From positions 14,513,579-14,577,578 of the forward strand of contig CM059975.1 of NCBI GenBank assembly GCA_030490835.1: 64,000 bases of DNA, read 5' to 3'. Below the pieces are notes generated by a model. It worked only from the letters and a program-made list of their open reading frames with translations, was not told the origin of the DNA and did not search any database. This stretch comes from Annona cherimola. Taxonomy: Eukaryota; Streptophyta; Magnoliopsida; Magnoliales; Annonaceae. Position 1 is the stretch's first letter; every line of letters starts with the position of its first letter. The position numbers and the translations under genes were made by a program. This document shows positions 34,937-51,109 of this stretch, piece after piece.

Positions 34937-34951
34937 AAAACACGGATTTTA

Positions 34952-35221
34952 GGGGACGTTTGGTAATGAGTTGTGGAAAACGTAGATGGAAAATAGTGGG
35001 TACACAGATTTTAAGGTACCTCATTAATGATTTAATTATCATATTTTTTCACTTTTACCTCTATATTCTAATCATTTTCCCTATCAACTATCTTTCAACA
35101 AACCTATTTATTCCAACTTTACCCTTATCATTTCATATCATCATACAATTTCTAAAATATTCAATTTTCTACTCCCACCAAGTACCACATTTTTCACAAC
35201 TTTACTTTTCCAAACGTCCCC
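34952..35221. mobile_element. Tourist-like MITE with strong inverted ends (family A relative)
   Basis: Starts GGGGACGTTTGGTAA and ends CCAAACGTCCCC, a perfect 12-bp inverted end. Flanks are TTA on the left and TTG on the right. Interior resembles family A (CTATTTATTCCAACTTTACC). Confidence 0.7.
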
Positions 35222-35224
35222 TTG

Positions 35225-36289
35225 GAGAAAAGTCTTGCTTCAATCTTGTTAATCCACTCAAGATAACCATAAATGAATAAACCAATCTTAATTTAAGATT
35301 AAGCACATTCCAAAGAGCATATTTCATGATTATTTTAAGTGAAGTTATCAATTGAGCATATTCCAAATATTCCAAAAACCATATTTTATTTTCAAATTTC
35401 AAACTCAATCCAAGCAATCTAAAAAGTGTATTCTATTTTTCAAATTTCAACCTCAATCTTATCACAATTAATATTATAAACTTAAAAAATAATTTCACAA
35501 ACATACCACACTTTTCAAAATCTTGTTCAAGAGCAACAAACACAGATTTACAAATCAAATTCAAGAGTACAAAATCACATCCTTTTGTCATCATCAAAAT
35601 CAATCAAAAAGAAGTAACTACATAAATTCACATAGCTAAGGCCAAGTCATTATAAGTTAATCTCTAAAGACTTTAATGATAATTATTTAAAGTTATCATT
35701 AAAAGTAATGCTTTAATTAGTGACAAAATTTGTCACTAAAGGATTAATTTTTGCAACATCTATTGTATTATCATTGCTAAAAGTTAATTTTTAGTGGCAA
35801 TAGTTATTTATTTCACTATGTTGTTATTTGTGACAAAATGTTAAGCATCACTAGAAGTACATTGTAAAAATATTAGTTTTTTTGTTGAATTGTTAAACAG
35901 AGTTATAAGCCTTTTGCATAAGCTTTATCAAATATGACTTATTTCCTAGGAAACGGTTACTTAAGCTAACCTTGAAGATATATAACTCTCTAATCTAGTA
36001 GGGTTGGTCAATGTTGGTTACTTCATAAGCTTATCCAAAAAAGAAGAAAAATTCCCACTAAAATCTGGAAGGTGGGTCCATCAAAATATTTTGTGAAGGC
36101 AAATTAACAAAAGGAGCGTGAAAAATGGTACTCGGTCGAATTTGTATTGTGTAGTGACCATCCTTGGACTAATTAATATAAGGATATAATCATATATTAG
36201 TGCCTTGAGGCCTGGTCCTCCGATAACACATGGTGGCCAAGTGCAAGTCGAGAGTTCGGTCCCATCCCCAATAAAATATATATATATTC
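35225..36289. other. Non-coding stretch
   Basis: No gene. A block at 35655-35870 with ACTTTAATGATAATTATTTAA and TTTTTAGTGGCAATAGTT resembles one at 59510-59770 and may be decayed DNA transposon ends. A tRNA-like B-box sequence (GAGTTCGGTCCCATCCCC) lies near 36250. Confidence 0.45.
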
Positions 36290-36637
36290 AAGTGCAGCTT
36301 TACTTCATCATAATTATGGTGCAGTTACCTTAAAATGTGTCCTATATGTTCATAAAATTATAATCTACTCCACACATTGTATTTAAAATTATATATTCTA
36401 TTATCATACCACTTTTCAAGCCAATTGGATATGTGTATAGATCTTATCCGAAAATAATACAAATTCAACATAATAAAATAGATTGATGTAAATAATAACT
36501 CCAAAGTTATTTTTTCAATATGTATACTATAAAATTTATACATGGATAAATAATTATATAATATATTTAAGTATATGTGGAGCTCATTTTGGGTTAAATG
36601 CACCATTAATTACATTCACCGCACAGGAAATGTTTTC
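36290..36637. mobile_element. TA-bounded MITE (family D), copy 3
   Basis: Sits between (TA)n tracts at about 36277-36289 and 36638-36659. Starts TTCAAGTGCAGCTTTAC and ends CCGCACAGGAAATG, the reverse orientation of copy 2. Confidence 0.65.
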
Positions 36638-36659
36638 ATATATATATATATATATATAT

Positions 36660-37036
36660 GGATTCTATTCCGGTGCAGCGTCACTGCACCGGAACAGCGG
36701 TGCAGTGGGCCCAAAATGGGCCCCACATGATCATGAAATCATTATCTACTCCACCAATTGTATTTAGAATAATGTATTCTATTACCACACTAATTTTCAT
36801 CCAAATCAGATACTTTAAAGTTGTTATTTACATCAAACTATTTTATTACGCTGGATTTGTACCATTTTCAGATGGGGCCCATATACATATCTGATTGGGA
36901 TGAAAATTTGTGTGGTAATAGAATACATTATTCTAAATATAATGGGTGGAGTAGTTCATGATTTTATGATCATGTGGGGCCCATTTTGGGCCCACTGTAC
37001 TGCTGTTCCGGTGCAGCGTCATTGCACCGGAATAAC
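36660..37036. mobile_element. TA-bounded MITE (family D), copy 4, near-perfect foldback
   Basis: Directly follows the (TA)n tract ending at 36659. The first 140 bp or so and the last 140 bp are almost exact reverse complements, from TTCCGGTGCAGCGTCACTGC through TGGGCCCAAAATGGGCCCCA onward. Each end has its own small palindrome CCGGTGCAG...CTGCACCGG. High arm identity suggests a young copy. Confidence 0.8.
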
Positions 37037-38325
37037 TTTCTCTCTCTCTCTATATATAAGCCATATACTGACGGTCTGTTCTTCAATTTTAACCAGTCTA
37101 GTCAAAGATTTAATTCCATCCACCCTCAACTACGAATTGATTAATTATAATCCGCATGTGTGGGTGCTTGGAACCTAGCTAGCTACATAGAAGAACCACG
37201 CAAACCACTGAGATTCATTGCATGTATGCGTGCACATTTTTCCTCTCACCCCAGCCTCCGTTAGAAAAACATGCCTATAATCCTACTTCTACTCGCCAGC
37301 TAATATTTGTTTATGGCAAATGGTTCAACAAAAGCGGGTGCATAAAGATGTTAATGCAGCATCTTATTTAATTTCTTTTTTCAAAACTAAACAATTGATC
37401 ATATTTATCCATAGGCATGTTTTATGATTCTAAAAATCGTATGTGTAGAAAGTTTATTTGTACACTGATATATATTGTACAAGTTTTAAAAAAAGTAATA
37501 GTTATATATATTCACTCACAAAAGATGCTAAATGTTTGTAAAATATAAAATTTCAATGAAAGTGATTTTTTATACCATGATAAAATGAATGATGTTAAAC
37601 TAAAGAAAGTGTTTAGATTTAAAAATATTTAAAATAAGGGCTGTATTGAATCATGGTGATTCATTTACATAAATCCAAGCAAGTTGCACTCCCAAGTCAA
37701 TAGTACAAGGTCATCAAGATCTTGCTTATTGGGTCAAGATCTTAAAGACTGGGTTTTCAAGATATTTCCACGTACAAGACGAAATAGATGATTGCGATTT
37801 GACGCATCAGACAAATATTCAACCCGGCAACAACTTCCATAGAGGAAGGCTCGTGAGAGTTGGGAATATTGGCCTTTTCCCATCCCAGCTGTACGTGCTT
37901 AGCTCATTAATACATGTTCGCTGGAATAAAGTGTTTAACTAGTTATTTCTGGAGGCATTAATTCCCAACAATATATCTTATGTGTGCCACTGGTCAGTTG
38001 GCCCAGTGGTAATTTGAATGGCTGGCATGTGAGCAACCTCCCATGCCGGTAAGGAGCTTTATAATACAGTCCTCCTAAAATAAGGTTTTACAGTTTTTCA
38101 CAAGGATTTTTTAGAGATTTTTCCTGACATGTGAGTGGTTATAGAAAAATTTTCTCCACACAATATGAGAGTTGCGAATGTGCCCCATTGTAATATTTAG
38201 ATGTTACATTGTACAAATACTAACAAAAAGCTATATATCTTATGCATCTAATCCTTGACCAAGAATTATTTTTTAAAAAAAAATTACTCTAATCTATCAA
38301 TTTATATATCTGGAATACTTTTATG
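37037..38325. other. Non-coding stretch
   Basis: No gene recognised. A tRNA-like motif (CAGTTGGCCCAGTGGTAA) near 37993 may be a SINE relic. Confidence 0.45.
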
Positions 38326-38812
38326 AAATCAAATTTTATAAAAGTGATTTCACGGAACATCTTTCGTTTTTGAGGTATTGATAATTGATGCAAAATTCAA
38401 TCTATTCGTTATATTTAACATTATTTATTTACCCAGAAGACCATATTTCATCAAAATACAATATGTGTATAGGTCGCATTTGCTAAAAATAGCTATATTT
38501 ATGTGTAAGTTGTGAAAAATGTTTATATCTATTTACATATATAATAAATATAATAATACTTTATAAAATTATTTATTCATGTAGTAGTGATATTTTTATG
38601 GTTTAGATATTGAAAAATATTACGTAAAATTTAAATTTAGTATTAAATTATTTTATTATGTTGATTTTACACATTTACAAATGGAGCTCATATATAGTGA
38701 TATTGGATAAATGAAAGAATTTTCATGATAATATAATATCAACCATCTCGATGTTAAAAAGGGAGAAAATTTCATAAAAGAGAAGTTCTGTAAAAGTATC
38801 CCTGTTTATATA
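38326..38812. mobile_element. Family C MITE with degraded ends
   Basis: Contains TATTTAACATTATTTATTTA, GGTCGCATTTGCTAAAAATA, ATAATAATACTTTATAAAAT and ATTTTATTATGTTGATTTTA in family order. Confidence 0.6.
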
Positions 38813-39373
38813 AATAGTTATGACTAAGGATAAAATAATATGGGATGTTACATACAATCATATGTATGGCTCCATGCTGTTTTTTTTTTTTTGCCTCGTC
38901 AAGCATAAAAAAGCCACTGACCCACGTGTTAAATCATTGTTACGCTTGCTCAGTGGAGCTCACTGATGTTATACGTGAATTCTAGAGTAATTAGTGAAAG
39001 ATAAGGATGGTGAGATATTTCCAATTTGGTGAGGGGGATCTCATTCATGCATTTTGTGCCTGATCGAATATCAGATCACTTCATCTAGTGTACTAATAGG
39101 CACTTTTCTAGCTCCTACAGTAGTATATATTGCTACATGCCCGTGGCCCAAAAATGCAATGTGTCACTTGATCACTTTGGCTTATTGAAAAGATATCTTA
39201 TTGGGATAAGAGAGAAATGACAAATAATACTACTGTCCTTGTCTAAAAACTTCTCCACGAGCCGAAACATGTACAACACACCGCACAACTAGGACTCCAG
39301 CATGGTCGAGAATTTCAGCTTTGCCTCAGGTTTGCCTCTTAACTCTTTCTCGATCGTTGCGTAATGTTACTAG

Positions 39374-39705
39374 AACCCTATCTATTAGAATGCAATGAAA
39401 CTTTGTACAATTATTTATTTATATATAAATTTTATAACAAATAATTTACCTATTGAAAAAACTATTATAAAATTATTATTTATATAAAATAATTTTATTA
39501 TATTGAATTTATACCATTATTACATATTCGATTGAGATAAAAATTAATATGATAATAGAATATATTATTCTAAATACAACGAAGTATTTTTAATTTTATT
39601 ATCATGTGGAGCTCATTTCAACGAGTGAAGTATTTTTAATTTTATTATCACGTGAAGCTCATCTCAGCACCATTACATCGTAATTACGGTGCTGCACTTG
39701 AATAC
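39374..39705. mobile_element. Degraded family D MITE, copy 5
   Basis: Interior TAGAATGCAATGAAACTTTG and AATTTTATTATATTGAATT, and a right end CGTAATTACGGTGCTGCACTTG, match family D; the left terminus is lost. It includes a roughly 46-bp tandem duplication (about 39580-39670). Confidence 0.55.
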
Positions 39706-39939
39706 TCTTCTGTATTTTTTTGACATGGCTGCTGTAAAATTTTAGTAACGATAATTATTTGCATCATTGATTGGTGTCTTCTGTGAAGAAGACTTAATTC
39801 GTTGCTAAAATGGTATGACATTGATTACAATTCAGCTATGCTTCTTAGAAAACGATTACTTACTAGGTATTTGCGCGGCTGCTTTGATAGCCCGGTGATA
39901 AGTGGTCGACAATTATTTTTATAAATTACAATAGAAATA

Positions 39940-39945
39940 TTTATT
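39940..39945 (-). terminator. Candidate poly(A) signal of the CKX gene
   Basis: AATAAA on the minus strand, about 165 bp past the CKX stop codon. Position and sequence fit a polyadenylation signal, but plant signals are loose and the surroundings are AT-rich. Confidence 0.4.
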
Positions 39946-40110
39946 TCCGAATAATTTCATAATTAACTAAAATAGCATAACGATAATTGCATAAAATTAG
40001 ACATTATTAATTTGTACTCTTCTATTCGTTATTGAAGGACGACAGCACAAGTTACATATACATGACTGGAAATTAAGTTACTAATAAGCTAGTTCCACGC
40101 AAAAAGTAAC

Positions 40111-44095
<3,985 letters not shown>

Positions 44096-44349
44096 GATAT
44101 TTAATAAAACTTTTAAAAGAAAAATTTTTGGTGAAAATTATTTGAAATAAGGAAATCGATATATTATGAAAGATAAAAAGTAAAAAAATAAAGTTAAAAT
44201 AAATAAATTAGTTGTATATATAAATATGAAAAAATGATTAAAAAATACAGTAATTATACGGGAAATTGTGAAAAATAATTAAAAATAAGATAATTATGGA
44301 AAGTAAAAAATTTTAAGTTAATAAATTTCCATGATTGCTGAATACACAG
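44096..44349. mobile_element. Tourist-like MITE (family A), reverse orientation
   Basis: Interior AAATAAAGTTAAAATAAATA and right end TTGCTGAATACACAG followed by TTA match the family. It lies about 800 bp upstream of the CKX promoter. Confidence 0.55.
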
Positions 44350-44598
44350 TTAATATTCTAGCTGTATATGATCGTATGTGTGGTTCCTCGTCTATCGTGA
44401 GGCTTGCTCTTCAAAAGTACTCAACCACTCCGTTTGGACGGTCGTGAGGGTGGCCGCTATCTCAACTACTGAAGACCAGCATCCAAGCATGTGGACCCTC
44501 AACTTGTATGCGAGGCTTCACGTTCTTCAATCCGGACGCTACATTCATATTCCATGGCTTGTCGCTGCTGGTCCGTGGTTTTAGTTTTCAAAACTAAA

Positions 44599-44834
44599 GG
44601 ATGTCTGTATAGTGATAAAATTTGTAGACGGAAAATTTTTAGTGTAAATTTTTAAAATTATGTGATATAACAAAAATAATAATGATGGATAAATAACATA
44701 AAATTAATTTAGACAGGTTAGTTGATGAGTAGTTATGTAAAAATAATTTAAAAATATAACAGTTGTATACGAATATGTAAATAAATAATTAAAAAATATA
44801 ACACTTTAAAAGTTTTGAATTTTTCCTAACACAC
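44599..44834. mobile_element. Tourist-like MITE (family A), reverse orientation
   Basis: Starts GGATGTCTGTATAGTG and ends TTTCCTAACACACC; interior is AT-rich and matches neighbouring family A copies. Confidence 0.5.
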
Positions 44835-45204
44835 CAAAATTGATTACGAGCGCAATTTCATTTGCCGAATAAAGATGTGCAAAAATGAAATAATAGGTGC
44901 TTTTATTTCATTCTAGTTTCGGTGGATCGTGGAAATGTTGTTTTTTAGAGTGGTACAGCATGGGTAAGTTGGCAGCCCATATTGTACAGGGGAATGAATC
45001 GAGGAAGATCTTTCATTGTTTGATGGATTGTTTTTCCACGAGCCTTCCTGCAGAGGTAGGTCCCCTCACTCTTCGATAATCATCATTCTTGTAGCTCTCC
45101 GTGGGTGCGCAGAAATGAGATTCTTGACTTGACGACTGACGAGTCTAAGGGTCCACCTGTATTCTCAGTGTACAATCCTGTCCGTTCATTGGTTGAAATT
45201 AGGA

Positions 45205-45788
45205 TTGTTAATGTTCATGTCAACTTAATGTCTAACCCATTTATAAATGGTTTTGAGTTAAAATTTTTAAATAAATAAATTATGATCCGCCAAATCATTC
45301 AATCATTTAATTAAATAAATAAATTAGAGTTAAGATTTTATAACTCATCAACCAACTTAGTAGCCTATTTAACTCATTTAATATTTTCAATTCATTCAAC
45401 TCGTTTTAACCCATTAAAGTTATATATATAAATATAAACTTCTTGGTTATTTTTCCTTGTTAAGTCTTTTTTCTGTCACTTAATTTTTATTTTCTAGCTA
45501 TTGCTATAATTCTATTTTCCCGTTACTGTCACATTTCTATTTTCCTATGCTGAAAATACTCTCTTGCCCCTCCCCGCATGTTCATTGTTTGCCAAAGTCC
45601 AGACCTTCATGTCATCTACTATAAAACTCGTTAATAGCCCACCATCTCATTCATTAAATAGATTGTAAATGAGTTAGAGTTAGAGTTTTTTAAATGAGTA
45701 AATAAACAGATTATAATTGAGATATTTTAAATGAGTTAGAATTAAAATTAGGATCCAACCCATCTAACATGATCCGTTAACACGCCTA
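45205..45788. mobile_element. Non-autonomous element with degenerate inverted ends (family E), copy 1
   Basis: The left end (TTGTTAATGTTCATGTC) and right end (ACATGATCCGTTAACACGCC) are imperfect inverted repeats. Both sides are rich in AACTCATTTA/TAAATGAGTT motifs. A second copy with the same block order lies at 30925-31475, so the unit is a genuine mobile family; its superfamily is uncertain. Confidence 0.55.
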
Positions 45789-45799
45789 GTGAAAATTAA

Positions 45800-46019
45800 G
45801 GGTGTTTTTATTTGCACATAAAATTTTCAAACTAAAATTTTTTATTCTCCACTTTTGTCTTATTTTTTAATTTCTTTTTTCCATCTTTTTACCCATACAA
45901 TTAGCTTATTTATTTTAGCTTTATTTTTTACTCTTTATCATATCGCGTTATTTTTTCCTATTTTAAAAATTTTTTACACATTTTTTTCAGCCAAAAATTT
46001 TATCATTTCACAAACACGG
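45800..46019. mobile_element. Tourist-like MITE (family A)
   Basis: Starts GGGTGTTTTTATTTG and ends CACAAACACGG, flanked by TAA at both ends. Interior matches the copy at 14260-14541. Confidence 0.7.
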
Positions 46020-46022
46020 TAA

Positions 46023-47059
46023 TATTTTCAAAATTCCCCACAAAATATAACTGGGTGGACATACAAAAAGTACATGAATAATAATCACATGCCATCCCTG
46101 TAATTTAAGCATAGAAAAGAATTTCGATGATAAGCATGTGGCCCGTTTCGTTTACTTATCTTTTCGGACGGTTTGGATGATACAGAAACCCTCTGCGGGG
46201 CCCACAAAGGTGGACAGCATTTGCTTGCAAGGAACTATGGTACGCACGCCCGCATGCGCATGTGATGAGGGTCTGGTGCAGTGGTGTAGTGGTGCGGGAG
46301 CCAGCAAACAGGGCCATGCAGCTGTAAGCGAGGGGAAAAGGTCCGTGGGAGGACCACCCTTTTTCCTCCTTACACCTTCAATTCCAACTAGAAAACGACC
46401 CAGCATGGTGCTTCGTTTCGGCTGTTGCGCACCAACACCTCTTCCTCTTCCCCATATCTCCAACCGCACCACTGGTTCGTACATGGCTGGCATCTGCCTG
46501 GCCATCCTCATCCACATCAGACGAATATTATAGATACTCGATCTATTCAAATCAAAATCACCCCACGAAATATGGGCACGTAACAGACGGTCATGATCAT
46601 GCATTAGTTAGTTATTATTATTATTCTCTCCTAGATAACGACAGAGAGGGAAGAGGAGGGATTGGGAAGGCCAGCACCATCATTTGAAGGAAGATGCTGT
46701 TGCCTTCCCTTTACCCGAAAATGCCCCGAGAATTGTCAATGGGAACCACCAAAAAATTCTGCATGTCGTCATAACAAAATTTGGGGCCATTTTCGGAGGA
46801 GATCTCGTGGTTGAAAATTAAGGTTTTAACCACCTCACTTCCCAAGAAAACCCCGGCATAGCCCTCACACGTTTGCCCCACATGGCACCAGAGGGGGGCG
46901 TAAATAGGTTAGGTATCAACCCCGGGTTACGTATCCAACTCAATTTACGATTGGATTGTGCCAAGGACTTTGAAAAAAAGAAAGGCAGGTTTTATATCCC
47001 ATTCGATTTCCAGTGTGTGTTGGTGCTCATTAGGAAGCTGCCCAACTTAATATAAACAG
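46023..47059. other. Non-coding stretch
   Basis: Two overlapping open frames on opposite strands (131 codons at 46138-46533, 150 codons at 46152-46604) have no recognisable motif and look like chance frames in a locally GC-richer segment. Confidence 0.45.
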
Positions 47060-47383
47060 AGCTCCGCTTCCATGTAACTCTTTTTTTTTTTATGTAATTT
47101 TTTATATTTTTTATATCATGAAATTTTTTCTTCCCTTTAGTATTATTGTACATGAATATTATCTACAAACGTATAAAATCAATGTAATAAAAGGATTTAA
47201 TTTAAATATCAATCTTAAAGTAGTATTTTCAATATCTAAACCATTTAGTACTTTTAACATTTAAACCATCTAAAATATTACTATTGTGTAGATAAATGAT
47301 TTTATTAAATTACTATTAAATTCTAATATATATGTTAATAAATCTAAGTATTTTATGCAATATACATACAAATATATGTTTGA
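47060..47383. mobile_element. Partial family C MITE, reverse orientation
   Basis: Opens with a terminus-like GCTCCGCTTCCATGTAAC, then runs in the reverse direction through AAATCAATGTAATAAAAGG and ACCATTTAGTAC blocks. An internal deletion or rearrangement is evident. Confidence 0.5.
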
Positions 47384-47535
47384 TGTGTCTGGGAAGTGAT
47401 AAAATTTTGTATGAAAAATTTTGGTATAAAAGTTGTCAAAATAAAAGAAAATATTGTTTTATGATAGGGGTAATGATGAAAAATAAAGATAATAAAGTTA
47501 AAATAAATATATTAGTTGTATAGAAATGATTGATT
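47384..47535. mobile_element. Truncated Tourist-like MITE (family A)
   Basis: Starts GATGTGTCTGGGAAGTG after TTG and keeps the TAAAGTTAAAATAAATA interior, but the far half is missing. It abuts a partial 530-bp MITE at 47060-47383. Confidence 0.5.
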
Positions 47536-47654
47536 TGAATGAAACTTAGTCTCCTAGCTAAGTGATCTCAAATATCACGAATGAATTACATTTCACGTCC
47601 ATCATTAATATATTAAAATGGAGAGATTATATGAAACCGTACATAGGAGAGAGA

Positions 47655-47960
47655 TGGTTACACTGAGGTCAACCACAACTCATATATTTTTATTTTTATA
47701 ACCATGTTAATTTATATGTATTTAATTTATAATTCAAGTTTTACCATTTTTTAATATGTTTATATATTTTTATTTTTAAATATAGGATTATTGTGACCAT
47801 TTTCTATCTGTAAAAATGACTATAATATTACTATGTTTAAAAATAAAAAATATAAATATATTAAAAAAGGACAAGTTGAATTATATATTAAATACAAATA
47901 AATTAATATGTTTATAAAAATTTAAAAAATAGAAAATATGTTAAATTGCCTGATGTAGTT
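47655..47960. mobile_element. Foldback element with family F core, copy 4
   Basis: The arms (CATGTTAATTTATATGTATT and TACCATTTTTTAATATGTT) are mirrored in the right half by AATAAATTAATATG and ATATTAAAAAAGG. The ends differ from copies 1-3 and no target duplication was confirmed. Confidence 0.55.
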
Positions 47961-48231
47961 GGAGCCCAATTGTTGGTCATATAGGATCACCTCTCTGGAT
48001 AAAATAGTAATATAAGATTTACTACATATAATATTATTACTATCAGATAATTAACATACGAAATCATAAAATACACAAGCATTCATTAAATATCATTACT
48101 TTGAAATAATATTATTTAGCAATCATGTTACTATATAAATTGATAAACGGTAAGGCATTCATGATAAAAAAAATTAACTATGTTTCTCTTTTATATAAAT
48201 TATAGATTTTGAGATTAATTTCATCAAGGCA

Positions 48232-48453
48232 CAACTTGGTAAGTTGTATGAGAGTCATCTCTTCCCACATATTTTCAAAATATAATATTACATTTTAGGT
48301 ACCTAATTATTCTATTTTTTATTTTCCAATCATTTTCTTACATGCCTCTCATGTTTCCTATTTCATCCCTGTTATATGATATTATTTTTATACTTTTCAG
48401 AAATATTTTCTTTCACAATTTCCACTTTCCTCCCAGTGCAACTTATCAAATGT
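48232..48453. mobile_element. Small inverted-repeat element
   Basis: ACTTGGTAAGTTGTATGAGAG at the left pairs imperfectly with CCCAGTGCAACTTATCAAAT at the right. The AT-rich interior (ATTTCATCCCTGTTATATGA) resembles family A, but the ends differ. Confidence 0.45.
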
Positions 48454-49569
48454 CATCTAATTAAAGTGATAATTTATTATTTGTGATATATTTAAGATAA
48501 AACTAACTTAGCTCTTACTATACAAAATGCTAAGCAACTATGACCCATCCAAGACTCTTCTTGTGATGCCATTAGGGTGCCGCCTTGGTGGTGAAACCGA
48601 TGCCTAGCCATGTTATTGGCACAGTTTCAGACAACAATGGGCATTATCCTTGGCCATTTATTTGGGAGCTATATTTTCCTGATTTTGTAGGTGGAGCTAT
48701 GTCTTTTGGTTTCATAAGTGGAGTTGTCTCCAACTTTTTTAGATGAGAACATATTATCTCTTTTAATTTGTAGGAATGTTTTAAGACTTCATTATAAGAG
48801 ACATTGAGATAGATGTAAATATATTGATAAAAAAAGACTCTCCTTGTAATGGTTGTTGATGTTATGTAAAACAAATGACGATATTTGAGAAAATCTAGGG
48901 TGCAGCAAGCAGCAGCAAATAAGGCCATTGCTCATAAATTTAAAAGCTAAATGCAATGATTTTCTTGTGGTAGATATTGATACAATTCGCCTAGGTCGAA
49001 ATTATGGCTTCATCTGGTTAGCTTATAGCTACCATGTGAATTCTCGAGAGCCGGGTACAGCAGCCAAGCAAAGCAAGTTCCATTCACACAAATGCGCGGG
49101 TTGGCTAGCTTTTGAAGAATGCTAGTCTTTCCACGGAGCTCAAAATTTCCCGTGGTACTCATCGATCTTTAAAAACTTGCAGGCATATATATGTCAGCCC
49201 AAACAAGACAAAGCACAAAGCACAAAGCACAAAGCACACGGCCAAACAAGCAAGAAAGAGAACAAACCAGAGGAGTTGGCTTGAGAAGAGAAAAACTAGC
49301 AGAAGTACATTCAAGAATATTATTGAAGTAGGAAGGTCTGATCGAATCTGCTAAACAAGATCATCTGCCATCATTGGATTCTCTATCACCGGATCCAAAA
49401 TCTTTGAAAGGGGAGACATTGATGTAGACACAACCAGAATTGGTCAAAACTGCAGATTTTAGATGCGAAGGCACAATACTAAAACTAGAAGCATTTGGAT
49501 GCCGACCATTTGAGGCCTGATGCACGCTGTCGTCCATCATCTAATAATCATGATTGCGGGCAGGTAGAG

Positions 49570-49990
49570 AGCCGATCTTCTTCTCAGACCGATGGTTTTA
49601 TACCGGTACAAAAATATATATTTTTAATTTTTTGAATTTTTTTATAAATATGTTAATATAGTTAGATTTAATTTATAAACCAAGTTTTACCATTTTTGAA
49701 CATGTGTATATATTCATTTTGGATTTTCAAATACAAGGGTATTTAAATCATTTTAAAATAATTTAAAACAACTTAAATACCCTTGTATTTAAAAATCCAA
49801 AATAAATATATATGTACTTATTCAAAAATAGTAAAATTTGATTTATAGATGAAATATAATTAGATTAACATATTTATGAAAAAAAATTTAAAAAGAAAAA
49901 AAATATTTGAATTGATTTAAATCACCGGATTTCGGATCGGGTCATCCTCTTGAATAACAATCTTTTCAGAATAATTTGAAATCCGGTGAT
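49570..49990. mobile_element. Long foldback element with family F core, copy 5
   Basis: From about 49617 to 49905 the two halves are reverse complements, centred on TACAAGGGTATTTAAATC and its mirror TTAAATACCCTTGTATTT. The arms contain ACCAAGTTTTACCATTTTTG, the family F core. The outer part carries GGTTTTATACCGG and its mirror. Confidence 0.6.
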
Positions 49991-50887
49991 TTTATACCTG
50001 TCGGAAATGATCAGCCAGGCCATCATCTTTAGGCAGAAATCACCAGATGAACGTTTGAATCACCCACTTACTAGCCCCATGTGTTTTTGTTCCATGGCAG
50101 GCAAATGCACTTTTGAAATCCTATGGCACTTGGCACTACCGAACAATGCAATAAAAATGTGAATCATGCATGCGTGCCTTCAGTGACACGGCAATGTGGA
50201 ATAAGTGCAGCCTAACAAGGAGGTTAATTAATTAGCCATATGGAATGATGCAGGCTTTTTTTGGTAATGCAATGTGTAAGCAACTTCTCAAAACGTAAGA
50301 TTTGAATATGCATAATTTAATTATTCAAGTATGCATTAATCTCTGACTCGAATAAAGTAATAGTTAATATGGACTTTTCAGCACTAATTAGTTAATTTTG
50401 CTAGTATAAGGAATCTTTATGATTTATACATCTTCCTGTTTGGAACAGATAAAACAGTAGATTTACATTTTACCATTTATTGGAAGTGTTTATTTTCGCT
50501 TAGGAATTTTTTTAATTTTTCATTCTTTTATGTGGTAATATCTCCTTTAACCCCCAGCTTTTAATTCTTATTTACTTTATATTCTATGAGTAGCAACATC
50601 TCTTGTTCTTGAAAATATATATCATTTAAAATTTGCATGTAATTTTTCTGTCTAAATGATTAAGATGTAAATAATTTTAAAGAAAGATATTTTCAAGGAT
50701 TGAATTGTGATGATCCATATATATATTTTAGCTAGCTTCGGATCAAGACTTGAGAGAGAGAGAGCTTTTTCTTTTTTTTTTTGATGAAGAAGAGAGGTAG
50801 GTGCAATGTATTTTAAAAAGTGGAATGGATCGCCCGGTCCAACCGTGAGCGGCTAATGGAACGATTTAGTTGATTTTCGACTTTTAT

Positions 50888-51109
50888 GGGTGTGTTTGGT
50901 AAAAAGTTATCAAGTTAAAACTTTTCAATCTAAAACTTTTCACTCTCCACAACTACCCTATTTTTTAATAATTTATTCACATTTTTTATACAACTACCAA
51001 CACAACTAACCTATTTATTTCAACTTTATCCTATTTATTCATCATCATTACCCAACTTCTCATCTCTACAACTTTTCATCAAAAATTTTATCCATTCACA
51101 AACACACCA
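50888..51109. mobile_element. Tourist-like MITE (family A)
   Basis: Starts GGGTGTGTTTGGTAA and ends TTCACAAACACACCA, with TAT on both sides. Closely similar in sequence to the reference copy at 14260. Confidence 0.7.
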
